Shown: positions 32,395-43,411, counted from the first letter of the stretch. The stretch: DNA of 64,000 nucleotides from Cladopsammia gracilis (GCA_022457155.1 JAJGOT010000600.1:244501-308500), one strand, 5' to 3'. Notes: generated from the sequence alone by a model not told the origin. Translations and numbers: made by a program.

Positions 32395-32725
32395 AAACTT
32401 ACAGGAGATAGCCCAAAGGGCACTTTGATTTTTTTTTCAAATCGAAAAAAAAAATAAATAAATAAAAAAATTTTGCAATCGTTTTATTTTTCAAATCGAA
32501 AAAAAAAATTAAAACAAAATTAAAATAAAAAATAATGCAATAGTTTTTTTTTTCAAATCGAAATTTAAAAAAATAAATAAAATGAAATGAAAATAAAATG
32601 AAAAAAAAGTAAGAAAAAATAGAGAAAAAGGAAAAAAAAAATTATTTTACACAGAAAAAAGAAATAAATCGAGAAAAATGGCAAATTTATACGAAAAATG
32701 CTATGGCCCTAATGGGCCACCATAG
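32395..32725. mobile_element. AT-rich GTGGCCCAT-type repeat, inverted copy
   Basis: Runs ACTTACAGGAGATAGCCC, then CAAATCGAAAAA words and poly(A), to ATGGCCCTAATGGGCCACCA. It is the reverse complement of the 10003-10336 layout, with the same GGCAAATTTATACGAAAAA block near its end. Confidence 0.7.
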
Positions 32726-33182
32726 ATCAGTTTCTAATTACTAGTGTGTCATTTGAGTGTCATTTGTGACTTTTGTAATTTGAGCGTCACTGTTGCGTAA
32801 CAGCGTCCCTTGAGGATAGGAGTGACGAGAAGTAAGGAATAGTATAAGGAATAAAAATACAATATAATGCCTTCTTTTGTTTACCTGTTTTCAGATTACT
32901 TGTGTATGCGTGGTGAATTAGGCCATTTCGGAGCGATTCCAGAGTCTTCACTGAGGTCACTGATGTCTGCTTTCTCTCTCTATAAAAACAAAATAGTTTT
33001 TTATGCCGCTAATAAGCACCCCCCTCCCCAAATATATATGCCTTCCCCCTCATATTAGCCTTCCGAAAACCCCTTAGGAAATTTAGCCCAGGGTTAGTGT
33101 GATCGGAATTTAACGGTATACTATTGGAGCATAACTCAATATCAGAAGTACCGACCCAACAATTAATTGCGTGACACACCCA

Positions 33183-33190
33183 TATATATA
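33183..33190 (+). promoter_or_regulatory. TATA-like box ahead of SLC46 copy A
   Basis: TATATATA followed by TTTCATCACTG. In copy B the matching place (47061-47070) reads ACATATACAT before the same TTTCATCACTG. Placement about 120 bp ahead of the first-exon donor makes it a plausible core promoter; the start site itself is not visible. Confidence 0.35.
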
Positions 33191-33214
33191 TTTCATCACT
33201 GGCACTATACAGGA

Positions 33215-33310
33215 AAGGTTCACTTCAGTCTAACTGCTGTTTCGGAACTGAGCCGGACGTGATTTTGATCGGTTGCCAAACTAAGAAGAAACACCATTGT
33301 TACAATCAAG
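33215..33310 (+). other. Non-coding first exon of SLC46 copy A (5' UTR)
   Basis: It ends CAATCAAG followed by the donor GTAGGT at 33311. Copy B ends CATTCAAG followed by GTAGGT at 47192, within a conserved block. A spliced leader exon is needed because in both genes the coding ATG stands immediately after an AG acceptor. The 5' boundary is a guess from the TATA-like box. Confidence 0.5.
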
Positions 33311-33497
33311 GTAGGTCGTTTCATTTCGCTCCTTGAATGTTGTCGGCAAGAACATCTTAGGACAAAGTTGTAAATACCTTGGGACATAAATATCATAACG
33401 ATGAAAGCAAATAACGGTTTGGTATAGATGCAAAGTTTGCTGTCAGGGCCTAGGGAGCGTTAGCTCAAAGGCTTTGTATAAGCGGGATGTGTTTTTC

Positions 33498-33797
33498 CGG
33501 GGGGGGGGGGTAACCCTTTCATATACCTACAGACTGAAGCACTGCATCTCTCATATAAAAATGACGGGGTGCTCGTCGTACCTTTAGGGGTCAAAATTTG
33601 GAGATTGGTACCGCTTAGGGTACTAAAATCTAAAATGACTAAGGTTAGAATTATCGCGGTACCTTTTAGGGTATGAGCCGAAAAAAATATGACAGAATAT
33701 GACGTGTTGTTTTAGAATTGGATGTTTTTCGAAAAATTCCGACGAGCGCCCCTGCCATTTTTATTTGGGAGTCCCTCCCCCCCCCCCCCCCCCCGGG
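33498..33797 (+). mobile_element. G-tract MITE, family C copy 1
   Basis: Starts in a G-run and ends in a C-run. Contains ATGACGGGGTGCTCGTCG, GGTACCGCTTAGGGTACT and CGACGAGCGCCCCTGCCAT, the last an imperfect inverse of the first. A partial inverted relative is at about 41722-41893. Lies in the 5' UTR intron of SLC46 copy A. Confidence 0.65.
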
Positions 33798-33875
33798 GGA
33801 CGAGGCTGCACGGTGAAATCCGATCATCGGACTTTATTCTTATTCTTCATCTTGTATGACTAAGAAGTGTGCGTC

Positions 33876-34305
33876 CCGGGGGGGGGGGGGGTACTCCCTA
33901 TAATGGGCTATACGGGGATGCTCCGCCCGAAAGGGGTACCTTTTTGAGGCTGGAGGTATATGAAAGGGTAGGGATTTCACGGGTTGAAGTATATGAAAGG
34001 GTAGGGATTTCACGAAGAATCATGAAAAGGCAGCGTAAACACGAGTTGAAGTACAAAAAAAGTAGGGAAAACCGCCATCTAAGTATTATAAAAAGCGCCT
34101 TTCAAAATATATCAAACGGACGCACGTAAAGGCTATATGAAAGGGGTACCATTTTCAATGAAAGGTATACGAAAGGGATACCATTTTCAATTAAAGGTAT
34201 ATGAAAGGGGTACCATTTCTGTCAAAAACGGTATATGAAAGGGTAAGGGTTTGGACCTTGGGGCGGAGCATCCCCGTACAAAACTTTGTTGAGTACCCCC
34301 CCGGG
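33876..34305 (+). mobile_element. G-tract MITE, family A copy 2, with 8-bp target duplication
   Basis: CCGGGGGG...GTACTCCCTATAATGGGC at the left and GTACCCCCCCGGG at the right, flanked by the perfect 8-bp repeat TGTGCGTC (33868-33875 and 34306-34313). The 8-bp size fits hAT-type integration. Same internal TATGAAAGGGGTACC words as copies 1 and 3. Lies in the 5' UTR intron. Confidence 0.8.
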
Positions 34306-34313
34306 TGTGCGTC

Positions 34314-35071
34314 GCCATCTTGGATGCGAAAATAGGTTCCAAATGATCCAGGAAAAACTGTTTACGACCCGCGTTATAAGCAAGGCAGAACAAAAGGTCC
34401 TCAAGATGACAACGCGAATTTGTTTTTGGCAAAACTCTCGTCTTTGCGTATATATTCTAAGGGATAATATAGATAAAGTTTGGAGAGTCTATATCGAGTC
34501 TATAGGCCGCAACCCGATTCTCCCCAAAAGGGAGCCTGTTAAGACAGGCAAATTGCATTTAGTCGTAGTAAGGTTGGTAAGGTCATTTCACGGGATTTGT
34601 CAGTGCAGTTTCGATTGAGTGTCGAAATTGTCACACAAGTAAATGTATACAAATCGAAAATCACTCTCACGGGCATCATTCTTTTGCTCGCGAATAAAGA
34701 TAACTGAAATTAGAATTTGTCCCACGACTTTTGTCCAGCATTGTAGTTATAGAGCAAATGCAAGATGGCGCGCGTACAAAACATTTGACGAGGGTTGCAG
34801 GAAGAATCGAAGGCATATCACCTGGCCAAAGTTCTCTCTCCTTTTCTCTGCTTACAATATTTTCTTCTCGCGTGCCATCTTAATTTCACTTCCTAAAATC
34901 TTGACGCCTTGACATAACATCCGGGATACAACAAGGTGCCTTGATATTTGGTATTTGTTACCGGAGTTCTACGCGTTAATTGGTGCTATTAGCCTTCTGT
35001 TATAAAACCAGTGGACAGTACAGGATAGAGTTTTTCGCGAGCTCCGATTCGGGCTACACGGTTTAGTGTTT
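34314..35071. other. Intron sequence of SLC46 copy A, nothing recognised
   Basis: Small frames only (89-110 codons at most), none with a domain. Starts with CGCCATCTTGGATGCG, a word often seen at promoters, but no gene follows it that I can see. Confidence 0.3.
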
Positions 35072-35636
35072 AGGGGCACCCAACAAACAATCTTTGTTAA
35101 AATGTATTATTTTACTGAAATAAATTAAAATAAATGATATAACAGCATTTCCAGGTGTTCTTCTAGGTTGCTGGGAAAAATATATCTGTTCCTTTTTACC
35201 AGCATAACACATAGGAAAATTCCCAGCCAGCTGGATAAAAAAATGTCTGTTTCCCAGCCAGCAATTAAAAAAAATGAATAGATGAAAAAAACAATAATAA
35301 TAAGTTACCAAAAGGGGCTTGGGAACTAATGAAACATTAAATGGGAAACTATTTGAAGCTTTTTGTTTATTGTTTTGTACATTTGCTGCCGTCTCGTTCG
35401 GGTATCTCTAAGTACTCCTTAAATTTGTTACTACGAAGCTGAACCCTTTTAAGCCCCAAAGTGTCCTCCGATTTTCTTCGATCCAGTCTCTTTTCGATCT
35501 GCTCAAGTTAGCCAGCACCGTTTGTTCTTGCGACTCCTTTCTCAAGTCAACCAGCACAAAAAAGAATATCTTGTCAGCCAGCAAGAATTCCGCTGGGAAA
35601 CAGATAAAGTGAGGAACAGATTCGTTGGGTGCCCCT
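35072..35636. mobile_element. MITE with AGGGGCACCCAAC ends, 565 bp
   Basis: AGGGGCACCCAAC and GTTGGGTGCCCCT are perfect inverted ends. Flanks TAGTGTTT and GAGTATTT resemble an 8-bp duplication with two mismatches. The minus-strand frames across it translate repeat sequence rich in CAGCCAGC words and are not genes. Confidence 0.7.
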
Positions 35637-35658
35637 GAGTATTTGCTATTCACCTCCA

Positions 35659-35904
35659 GGCGTGTGTTTCTCAAAATTCCCGAAGACTTTGCGGGCCTGA
35701 AAATTCATTTTCTGTGCAGGCTGTTCGCCAACTGAGATTTAAGTTTCGTTTGTTTTGAAAGCTAAGCAATAAAATCCTAAGTTGACGAGGAACTTTGCAC
35801 TGGTTTTCGCGCTAAAAACGTCACCGCCACTTGGAACAAATTGAAATTCCAAAACAGCTTTCGGGCCCGAAAATTATTCGGGAGCTTTGAGAAACGCACG
35901 CCCC
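35659..35904. mobile_element. MITE of the GTTTCTCGAAAGTCCCGA family, copy 2
   Basis: GGCGTGTGTTTCTCAAAATT and the inverse GCTTTGAGAAACGCACGCC, with the inner pair GCGGGCCTGAAAATT and CGGGCCCGAAAATT. It lies in the 5' UTR intron of copy A about 240 bp before the first coding exon. Confidence 0.65.
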
Positions 35905-36139
35905 CAGGCATTGTTGTGAATATCGTGCACGGCCGAGGTTTTCCCCATCGTTTCAAAAATAAATAAACCATTTTGGGTTGGCTATCTATTGGTTTGATAT
36001 ATGCTAAAACACTAATTTTCCTCAGTGCTGCAGTGTTGGTGAAGAGTGGTAGATATTCGGTGAATAATTGTTAATCATAAAGAAGGTGTGATTGATTGAT
36101 TGATTGATTGGCTTGGCTTTTCAACGTTCTCGCATATAG

Positions 36140-36370
36140 ATGCCATCAGGAAAAACCATTCCGCCATGGAGAAAGTACTTAACAGTGGAGCCCGTTGTTT
36201 TTCTCTGGTGGTACGGGTTCTTTATGTACATTCCGATTGTTGCATTATACATCTATCAAAGAGTCAGCGACATGAAAGGGTTCCCGTATCAAAACGTCAC
36301 CCAGGGAGGGGGTGGTTGTGGAGGTGACAGGCTGGCAAAAAATTCATCACTTTGGGAACTGGAAAAGGAG
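36140..36370 (+). CDS. SLC46 copy A, coding exon 1
   Basis: ATG follows the acceptor CGCATATAG at once, so the 5' UTR lies on an upstream exon. The exon encodes 77 residues, MPSGKTIPPWRKYLTVEP onward, including TM1 and the N52 sequon, and ends LEKE before the donor GTGAGT (phase 0). Copy B matches it at 51195-51422. Confidence 0.85.
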
Positions 36371-39300
36371 GTGAGTGGAACTTGTTTAAGCTGATACTGA
36401 TACTGTGCTGATGCTGTTGCTGCTGCAATGACTTTAATACGTTGTTATACTGCATTGTTCACGCAACGTGTCTCGCGATGCCGTTGCGAGCAACGTTGCA
36501 CGAAACATTGGACAATGTAACATGTTGGAAACATTGGACAATGTAACGGACGAAATCGTTGCGAGATAAATTGCAAAGGTCGTTGCAAATAGTAGAACCC
36601 AGTCAAGGCTACTCTTTGCAAAAACGCCTTTTAGTGTTGCAAAGTATAGCATGTATAGCACCGCCTGTTGAAATTTGTATTTATATCACGTAACGACCCA
36701 CTGCACGTGCTCCAGTCCTTTGCGGTCAAAATTACCAGACAAGGTGCATGAAATGTTTTCCAGTTTAATACCCCCTCTTCATGTAGCTGCAACGTAGCAG
36801 ATTAGTTCAATGCTTCGTTTGATGTTCAACCTAGCTATTTTTGGCCTTTTTTTTTTCAGGTGCAGACGCTGGCTGCAAAGATTAACGTGGGTTTCAATCT
36901 TGCCGCGAGCATCCCTTCCCTTCTTGTGGCGCCCTTGTGGGGACCCTGGACAGACAGAGGTGGCAAGCGAAAACCTGCCATGCAGATTGTTATCTTAGGC
37001 TCATGTCTACAGGCGATAGTTACCCTAATGGTGATGTATTTCAAATGGCCTGTATACGTCCTCTTCGCTTCTGCAGCCATTAGTGGATTTTCGGGATTTG
37101 CGCCAGTTTTTATGCTTGGTGTAGGGTCATATATCGCCGATACTTCCAGCAAGGACGAGAGAGGTTTTCGATTAGGTGAGGCTTAAGAAAACGAAAAATG
37201 ATCCGGCACCCAAATACTATTTTCGTTAGGCACACAACCGTCCATAAATTCTTTAGTCCATTTAGAAAAGGTTTACTTCTTTAAAATACCACACTCTCTT
37301 TGATACGCAATATTTTCTCTGATTATAAACCCCACCACATAAAATATAATACCATACCAAGTGTTCATTATCGAACACTTACGGTATCACAGACAAGCAG
37401 AGTGCGCATTTTTTGAACAATAATTGGGGCAGTACGGAGCTCTTACAAGGTCTTCTCTGATTTGCTAAGAAAACAATAGAACAAACAACACACCAATGGA
37501 CCCTAGCCCGGAAAACAATAAAGCTGCATGTTACCAGGTCCAATGAAATTAAAGGGTTGTAAAGAGCTGCGTGGTATCTGCAAAAATTGCCTGCAACTTC
37601 CTCCCATGGTCTCCTCTGCTTCCAAGATGGCGGGGCAGGCGTATAGAAACCCCTCAAAATACTTCAAGAATCATGGAGTATTTCAGTCACGTGACACACG
37701 ATGGAATGCGTATAGAAACCCCTCAAAACACTTCAAGAATCATGGATGGAATGGCATTTTTATAGGTTATTTGCAGCCGTGTTTATTTTCTGACAATCTG
37801 AAATCAATGTTCAAACAAAATGAACTAAAACATTTCATCATGTTCGCCGGCCATTTTGAAAGTAGAGAAGGGACTGGGAGCAAGAGGTAGTAATAGCGTT
37901 CCGCCCAGATGACGTCATATTTGGCAGCATTGCATTGTGGCTGCCTCGAAAACACCAGTTTTTGCGATTATTGTACATGTTGTGGATAATTGTCGAATTG
38001 TACCCAAGAACAGTGTTTCGTAGCACCTGTTTTTTCGTAGCTACCTGCATAGCACTTGAATGTTTGTTCGCATTTCAATCCCATGATGCTGCGCGCCAAT
38101 TCTATTTAAGAATCTGGGCGGAATGCTATTGCCTGTTCCTTTAACTATTTTGTGTCGTATTTAACCGCGGTCAAACGAGAGAAATTTGCCGGCAAAAGTT
38201 AAGCAAAGTACTTATATAATTAAAGGTTAAGGTTGTCATTTTCACTGTTTAAAGTTTTATTAATATATTGCCAATACACTGTCAATTTACCAAACGTTTT
38301 GAAAGTTTACCAAAAAAGTTCTAAGCATTTAAAAACTGTGAACTGCAGAATTGTCGGCGCCATTTGCCAACATAATTTTGATCAGGCGCAAAGAGTTTTG
38401 ATCAGTTTTCAACGGAAAAAAGCTCATCATTTTGAGAAAAATTAAAAGATAGTAACATCAACTAATTTTTTTCATACATCCTTGCTGATATTCCCATTTA
38501 ATATTTAAATAAAATCCCACTAAATAAAACGAAAAAAACGCCTCGGACGTTTGACCGCGGTGGAATGTCGTAAAATGTCTAATAATGTTTAACCGAAGGT
38601 GCTGATGCTCGCTCTTGGATAAATGCCAAATATTTTATTTTTTACTGTTTTCCTACTTTCGTTGGCCATACATGGTTTCACACGTCATTGTGGATTTTTA
38701 CATCACCGAAACAATGTAAACATTCATCACCCGTTGCCCGGTTCCAGAAATTTGGACATACTTTACCTGCTTGGACAGTCTACACTTATCGAATTGAAGA
38801 AGTGTGGAATACTCGTGACAAACTTGGGAGACCCTATGCATTATTTACTTATATTATATAGTTGTAAACTAGACCGGGTTTCTTTGTTGCTTCACATAAA
38901 TTTGTCCCGTCATTTGCATTTGCGCACTGCAACTTATTTGTTTCTTTTTTCTCCTATATTGCAGCTGTTGTGAACTTGGGCGGCTGCTTAGCTGGATTCA
39001 TCAGCTTTTTGACCAGTGGCCTCTGGATTGAGAATTTAGGTTTCATTCCGGCCACTTGGTTTATTTTATCCTGCTCTATTCTCGCTGGCATCTGGTCTCT
39101 ATTCTTCGTACCAGAGATTCCTAAAACAACCAATGACACTACAGTTCACTTTTTCAGCCTTGAAAATTTCAAGAGCGTCGTAAACGTGTTCCGAAAGCAA
39201 AGAGAGGCTGGACGAAAGAATCTACTGTTGCTGATGGCCTGTATGGGAATCGCGTTTTTATCTAGAGTAGGCATCTCAAGTGTTCAAAGACTGTTCCAAT

Positions 39301-41493
39301 TGAAAAGCCCACTGTGTTGGAGACCTTCCTTAGTTGGGTACCAATCTGCGTTTGGACTGTTTGTTTACGGTATTGGAGGAGTGGTTGGTGTGAAGCTTTT
39401 CAGTCGTTTCTTTACAGAGATGACGGTTGTACGATTTGGCATGGTAACTTTTATGTTGGACAATATTGTGCTTGCCTTTTCGGATCGTACTTGGATGGTG
39501 TTTTTTAGTAAGGAGGAACTAATTTTTGATATATACCTTACTGCTGGTTTGCGTTTCTCGGAAGTCCTGAAAACATTTCGGGACCGAAAAGCAATGTTAT
39601 GTGCAGAATGATTACCAACAAAGATTTGTTTTTTTTGTTGGTTTTGGAAGCTAAGCAATTAAATCTTACGTTTTTTGCACAAATTGGCCTGATTTGCGGG
39701 CTAGCAAGGTCAATACCATTCGTCAAAATTGAATAGAATAAATGGCTTTCGGGCCCGACATTTTGGGAGTTTTGATAAACACAGGCCTGGGTACAGTTCT
39801 CAATTCAGTTGATAGTTATTATTTCACTATTCAAATTCTAAGCTACTGATTCAAACCTGTCTCTACAAAACTCAAACTATGAGCCGTTACAATAAAGTGT
39901 TAATTTTAACTCTGTGGACGAAATGGCTATAGTGCATGTGATCCAGTTGAAGTCAGTGTTCTTTACAGCACTTTCCTGTCTGGTAGTGGTAAGCGTTGCG
40001 TTTCAGCATCAGCAGGAGGTTTTTCTAACTTTATGTAATTTTGGCCATAGCTAGTCGTGGAAGCGCAAGGTTGTTGAAACTACTTCATTAGTCGTAAACT
40101 ATATTTAACAATTTTCTTTGATAAATGGCCGTGAAATGAGAAGTTAAGCCCATACCGTGAGCAAGCGGATACCGTCGGTGCGGACTCTTCAGCAGTGTAA
40201 GTCGCTTGAGCTTTAATTTCCTACAAAAATGCAAACACACAATTTTTTTTTTTAATTTCTTCTAGCGGGAATAATTGGTGTCTTCAACGGAGTTACTGGT
40301 CCTGTTTTAGTTGGTGGGATGTCAAGAATAGTGGAAGAGAATGAACAAGGTAAGAACTGACATTGGTGGCAATTAAACTTGAGAAAATACATCGCATCTT
40401 AGCTTATATATTTATATATTTAAATATATTTTAGGTTTTAGATTAATATTAGATATTTTATACTTTTTTTAATATTTTTTGTGTCCCCAAATTAGTATGG
40501 GTTTACCCAGGCTATAAGGTCTTTTGACACTTAAATAAAGTTTCTATCTATCTATATCTAGTTTCTATGTATCTATTATATAGCTAATCCGAGTTGTTCT
40601 TAGTTAAGCCTCAAATAAGAGACATACCTTTTATACTGACAGAGTTTATACACTTCAAATCTTTTATAAACTGCGGTCTGGTATGTTCAGATTTTATGAA
40701 ATAGGAAGAGCTTTTTTTAGAAAGGATAGAGAATGGAAAATAATTTTCAGTTCAGTAAAACACCACAACATTGTTGATACCCACGCAAGAACACACAAAT
40801 GGCCTGCGAATACAGCCGTCTATTATCGCTCCCGGAAACGCCCCTGGCGACCGGAATGACAGTATTCGTATTCGTATTCGTATTCGAAGACTGCACTCCA
40901 GGTTGATAACTGAAAATTCGATATCGATCTACGAAATAAATGGGAGCTCTTCTCCTCGACCACAGGGGAGTCAAGATAGAAGAGATCTCATGTTAGAGGG
41001 CTCTATTTGATAGGATGACTGTGCTGATCGTGACATCATTTTATTCATTTTTCAGGCGCCCTTTTTTCCGCTGATGGTATGGTTAAGGCTTTGACGCAGC
41101 TTGCGGGCAGCGCACTGTTTAATACTGTGTACCATGTGACGCTCGGACTGACGTTCCCATGTATTGTGTTCATACTATGCGCGGTGTTGGTAATCATCCC
41201 CTTTGTACTCGTCGGGTAAGCGTCGATAAGCGTCACTTAGTAGCTTTCAGTATGTTACCCTTTTTATTCTAAAAAAATAGCACTCGCATTGCAATCAATG
41301 TGGTTATAGACGGTTTGTGCAAGTTAAATTACGCCGTAAGCTGAGCGTTACTTTGCCGCCGAAAACCGTTTGAACTCAGTCGATAAAAAGAGCATTATTC
41401 CTATCTTGCAGCATTTTGGGTGCTGTTGGCCCGGTGGTGAGTCTCTCTAAGACGGATACCGTCGGAACCAGTGCCAGCTGGTCCACCAGAGTC

Positions 41494-41561
<68 letters not shown>

Positions 41562-43410
41562 GTGTTTGGGGGTTGGGGGGGGGTTGGCGGGGGGAGTGGG
41601 GAAGGGCATACAAATGACGGGTGTGTTTGCGGCAATGTTCTAAAAAGAAAAGATACCAGATTCTCATTTGATGGTCGTGCATAAATGTTTTTTTTTTTGG
41701 AACCAAATGTAAAAGTTCCCGTCATAGTTTTTCTGCTTTATACCTAAAAAGGTACCGCGATGCTTGTAACGGTGGTCATTTGAGATTTTATCACCCTAAG
41801 CGGTACCAATCTACAAATTTTGACCCCTAAAAGGTACGACGAGCACCCCCGTCATTTTTATACGTAAGCCTCCCTCCCCCCCCCCCCCCCCCTCGAGGGC
41901 AGAGAGTTTAAAGCTGTTTAATGAGGAAAAAACAATGCCTCCGCGCGTGCATTTTATATTTAAATTTTGGTACATTATACTCTGCCGTTCCCTGCAAAAC
42001 AACAACGTCAAATAATAAAGTTATAGGTTTTGTGGAGACTGGAACATACGAAGGTTAATTTTCCTTTCTCTATTTGAACTTCAAAGCCGTCCCTACAAAT
42101 GAAGCTCCTGGACATCCAGTCACCTTAGACAAACTAACCAAATTTGAACAACTGCAAAGTAGTTGAAAATAGCGCAAATCCTTTTTTCAAGTAATATATC
42201 AAACACGAGGAAGAGTGTTTCATCAGGATATCCAAACACTGAGAAGTGGGTTGAAAAAACAAGGGGGGAGGGAGGGGAGTAATATGTCAAACACGAGGAA
42301 GAGTGTTTCATCAGGATATCCAAACACTGAGAAGTGGGTTGAAAAACAAGGGGGAAGGGAGGGGAGTAATATGTGAAACACGAGGAAGAGTGTTTCATCA
42401 GGATATCCAAACACAGAGAAGTGGGTTGAAAAACAAAGCTCAGCCGAGTTTTTTTTTAACCCACTTCGAGGTGTTTGGGTACCTGATGAAACACTCTTTC
42501 GAGTGTTGATAGCTTCTTAAACTGATCATTAAATGTGGAGAAAACGATGGGAAGTAATCAATCGCCAGAATCTATGAAAATTAAGACCAGGTATCCAAAC
42601 CTCATTCACGCTAGTGATTTCCCTTGTGTTCTCGTCATGAATTATTAATGAGTTTGAGAAGTGACGTTTTCATTGATAGGGATGAATGTTATGTGTCGTC
42701 TTCACTAACTTATTCTGGTGGTGTTTCTTGTCACCATGTTTTCACCAATAGCGTAGCTCCTCTTTTGATATATGAACCAAACACACAACCTACAATTTCT
42801 TGATTTTATAAAAACAGGTAAATTAGTAACTGAAGAGATTTTTATGTAAAAATCTCTTCAGTTACTATTTATGTAAAAATCTCTTCAGTTACTAATTTAC
42901 CTCATTAACTCAGTGTTTTCATTACAACGTTGTCAGATGAAAGCTCAAAGCCAAGACCGCAAGGTAGTATGGGTAATTGTAAAAATCCCATACCACCTTG
43001 CGGTCTTGGCTTTTACGCTTTTACATCCGACAACGTTAATTGAAATAACTGTATACTAACCCCCTTGTCCATTTAAGTCTGTTTGCAATGCTTTTAATGT
43101 TAGCTCTAAGATATCGATGTTAGTTAAACTGAATGAATTAGCTGTCATCTAATCGTACCTGAGAAGGGCATAGAAGCTAGAAATGAACTGTAAATGAGTC
43201 TTTTTTTTGTACAATACAATCACTTGTACAACTGATAAATTTCTAGGTCCGTTTTCATCTTATTCTCTCAACAGTTTCATAGAAATGCCTCGAATTGTGA
43301 AGGAAGAAATAGAAGGGGACCAACGTAAAGAGGAAAAGAATGACCAGACACAAATCGATGAGACATCGGGAGAATCGATGGAACTCGAGAATAAAGAAAC
43401 AAAAGTGTGA
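36140..43410 (+). CDS. SLC46-type MFS transporter, copy A (complete)
   Basis: Six coding exons: 36140-36370, 36860-37175, 38965-39507, 40266-40349, 41056-41215, 43275-43410. They sum to 1470 bases, all junctions keep phase, and the product is 489 residues, close to SLC46 members (about 450-490). Residues 17-40 are TM1; N52-V-T is a glycosylation site in the first outer loop with Cys60 after it; WGPWTDRGGKRKP (about 103-115) is the MFS motif A loop between TM2 and TM3; YIADTSSKDERGFRL ends the TM4 region. Cys in LKSPLCW (loop after TM7) could pair with Cys60, as EL1-EL4 cysteines do in human PCFT. The C-terminal tail is charged and cytosolic. SLC46 proteins move folates or other small solutes with protons across plasma or lysosomal membranes; the substrate here is unknown. 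Confidence 0.85.
36430..36660. repeat. Inverted and direct GCAACG/ACATTGGACAATGTAAC words
   Basis: In the first coding intron. AAACATTGGACAATGTAAC occurs twice in tandem (36502-36548) and CGTTGCGAG/CTCGCGATGCCGTTGC words flank it in partly inverted order. Probably a degenerate MITE. Confidence 0.45.
36860..37175 (+). CDS. SLC46 copy A, coding exon 2
   Basis: Acceptor TTTTTTTTTTCAG, donor GTGAGG, 316 bases, ends in phase 1. Encodes VQTLAAKINVGFNLAASIPS, TM2, the motif A loop, TM3 and TM4. The copy B exon is exactly the same length. Confidence 0.9.
37430..38760 (+). repeat. Intron blocks shared with the DNA just upstream of copy B exon 1
   Basis: Block X (37430-37590, GCTCTTACAAGGTCTTCTCT onward) matches 50993-51155. 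Block Y (about 38570-38740, CACACGTCATTGTGGATTT) matches about 50620-50760. Orientation is the same but the order is X-Y here and Y-X near copy B. A two-copy local repeat TATAGAAACCCCTCAAAA (37640, 37712) lies between. Confidence 0.6.
38965..39507 (+). CDS. SLC46 copy A, coding exon 3
   Basis: Acceptor CTATATTGCAG, donor GTAAGG, 543 bases, phase 1 at both ends. Encodes AVVNLGGCLAGFISFLTSGL (TM5), TM6, the cytosolic loop PEIPKTTNDTTVHFFSLENF, TM7, LKSPLCWRPSL, TM8 and TM9 up to AFSDRTWMVFF. The longest exon; copy B has one codon more in the central loop (REAGRK against RELAGRK). Confidence 0.9.
39549..39787. mobile_element. MITE of the GTTTCTCGAAAGTCCCGA family, copy 3
   Basis: GCGTTTCTCGGAAGTCC and the inverse AGTTTTGATAAACACAGGCC, with inner CATTTCGGGACCGAAAA and TTTCGGGCCCGACATT. 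It starts only about 40 bp after the donor of coding exon 3. Confidence 0.55.
40266..40349 (+). CDS. SLC46 copy A, coding exon 4
   Basis: Acceptor TTTCTTCTAG, donor GTAAGA, 84 bases, phase 1. Encodes TGIIGVFNGVTGPVLVGGMS and RIVEENEQG, the TM10-TM11 hinge with a second acidic-ended loop. Copy B has an exon of the same length at 57940. Confidence 0.85.
40861..40886. repeat. Short hexanucleotide repeat (GTATTC)
   Basis: Four head-to-tail copies of GTATTC in the intron between coding exons 4 and 5. Confidence 0.8.
41056..41215 (+). CDS. SLC46 copy A, coding exon 5
   Basis: Acceptor TTTTTCAG, donor GTAAGC, 160 bases, ends in phase 2. Encodes GALFSADGMVKALTQLAGSA, then TVYHVTLGLTFPCIVFILCA and VLVIIPFVLVG, the last membrane helices. 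No counterpart of this exon is found after copy B in this window. Confidence 0.85.
41496..41558. repeat. (GT)n microsatellite
   Basis: About 31 uninterrupted GT units, followed by a G-rich tract to 41610. Reading frames across it give His-Thr or Cys-Val repeats and are not genes. Confidence 0.95.
41722..41893 (-). mobile_element. G-tract MITE, family C, partial inverted copy
   Basis: GGTACCGCGATGC, CCTAAGCGGTACCAATCTAC and CCTAAAAGGTACGACGAGCA are the reverse complement of blocks in 33498-33797. Ends in a C-run at 41875-41893. In the last intron of copy A. Confidence 0.6.
42197..42505. repeat. Foldback repeat: three 87-88-bp tandem units and one inverted end
   Basis: Units start at 42201, 42289 and 42376 (AAACACGAGGAAGAGTGTTT). 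The inverted end AACCCACTTCGAGGTGTTTG...ATGAAACACTC lies at 42458-42505. The word GTGTTTCATCAGGATATCC appears in each unit. The frames here are repeat translations. Confidence 0.8.
42660..42800 (+). mobile_element. Penelope-like terminal repeat, partial copy
   Basis: CCACCATGTTTTCACCAATAG, GCGTAGCTCCTC and ACACACAACC...ACAATTTCTTGATT match 52140-52235 and 26790-26875. It stops before the hammerhead-like motif. Confidence 0.5.
42818..42903. repeat. Hairpin with triplicated CTCTTCAGTTACT word
   Basis: AGGTAAATTAGTAACTGAAG pairs with the inverse at 42882-42903; TGTAAAAATCTCTTCAGTTACT occurs twice in tandem. Stem about 30 bp, perfect as read. Confidence 0.8.
42921..43041. repeat. Second hairpin, stem AAAGCCAAGACCGCAAGGT
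   Basis: About 28 bp of nearly perfect stem (42949-42977 with 42988-43016) around an 11-base loop, framed by AACGTTGTC and GACAACGTT. Looks like a tiny MITE in the last intron of copy A. Confidence 0.8.
43275..43410 (+). CDS. SLC46 copy A, last coding exon (C-terminal tail)
   Basis: Acceptor TATTCTCTCAACAG. With phase 2 from exon 5 it reads GFIEMPRIVKEEIEGDQRKE...SMELENKETKV and stops at TGA 43408-43410. The charged tail is usual for a cytosolic C-terminus. Support is the exact phase fit; an alternative short exon at 41412-41436 does not keep the frame open. Confidence 0.7.
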
Positions 43411-43411
43411 T

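Larger units (their letters stand above)
32743..33430 (+). other. Upstream region of SLC46 copy A, conserved in copy B
   Basis: Shares long stretches in order with 45645-45840 and 46865-47250: GTAATTTGAGCGTCACT, GTGTATGCGTGGTGA, ATCAGAAGT.CCGACC, and the first-exon block. The two segments are at similar distance ahead of their genes, so they are duplicated promoter DNA. Intervening MITEs differ between copies. Confidence 0.65.

Noticed and set aside
35063..35674. Two minus-strand ORFs of 82 and 88 codons
   Set aside because: They coincide with the AGGGGCACCCAAC MITE and have no recognised domain.
41412..41436. A 25-base exon encoding ILGAVGPV after SLC46 copy A exon 5
   Set aside because: It has AG and GT borders, but joining it puts the last exon in a frame that stops after about 17 codons; the direct join from 41215 to 43275 keeps the frame.
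41376..41725. ORFs with long His-Thr or Cys-Val runs
   Set aside because: Translations of the (GT)n microsatellite in an intron of SLC46 copy A.
42120..42509. ORFs of 63-96 codons with repeated MDILMKHSSSC
   Set aside because: Translations of the 87-88-bp tandem units of a foldback repeat.
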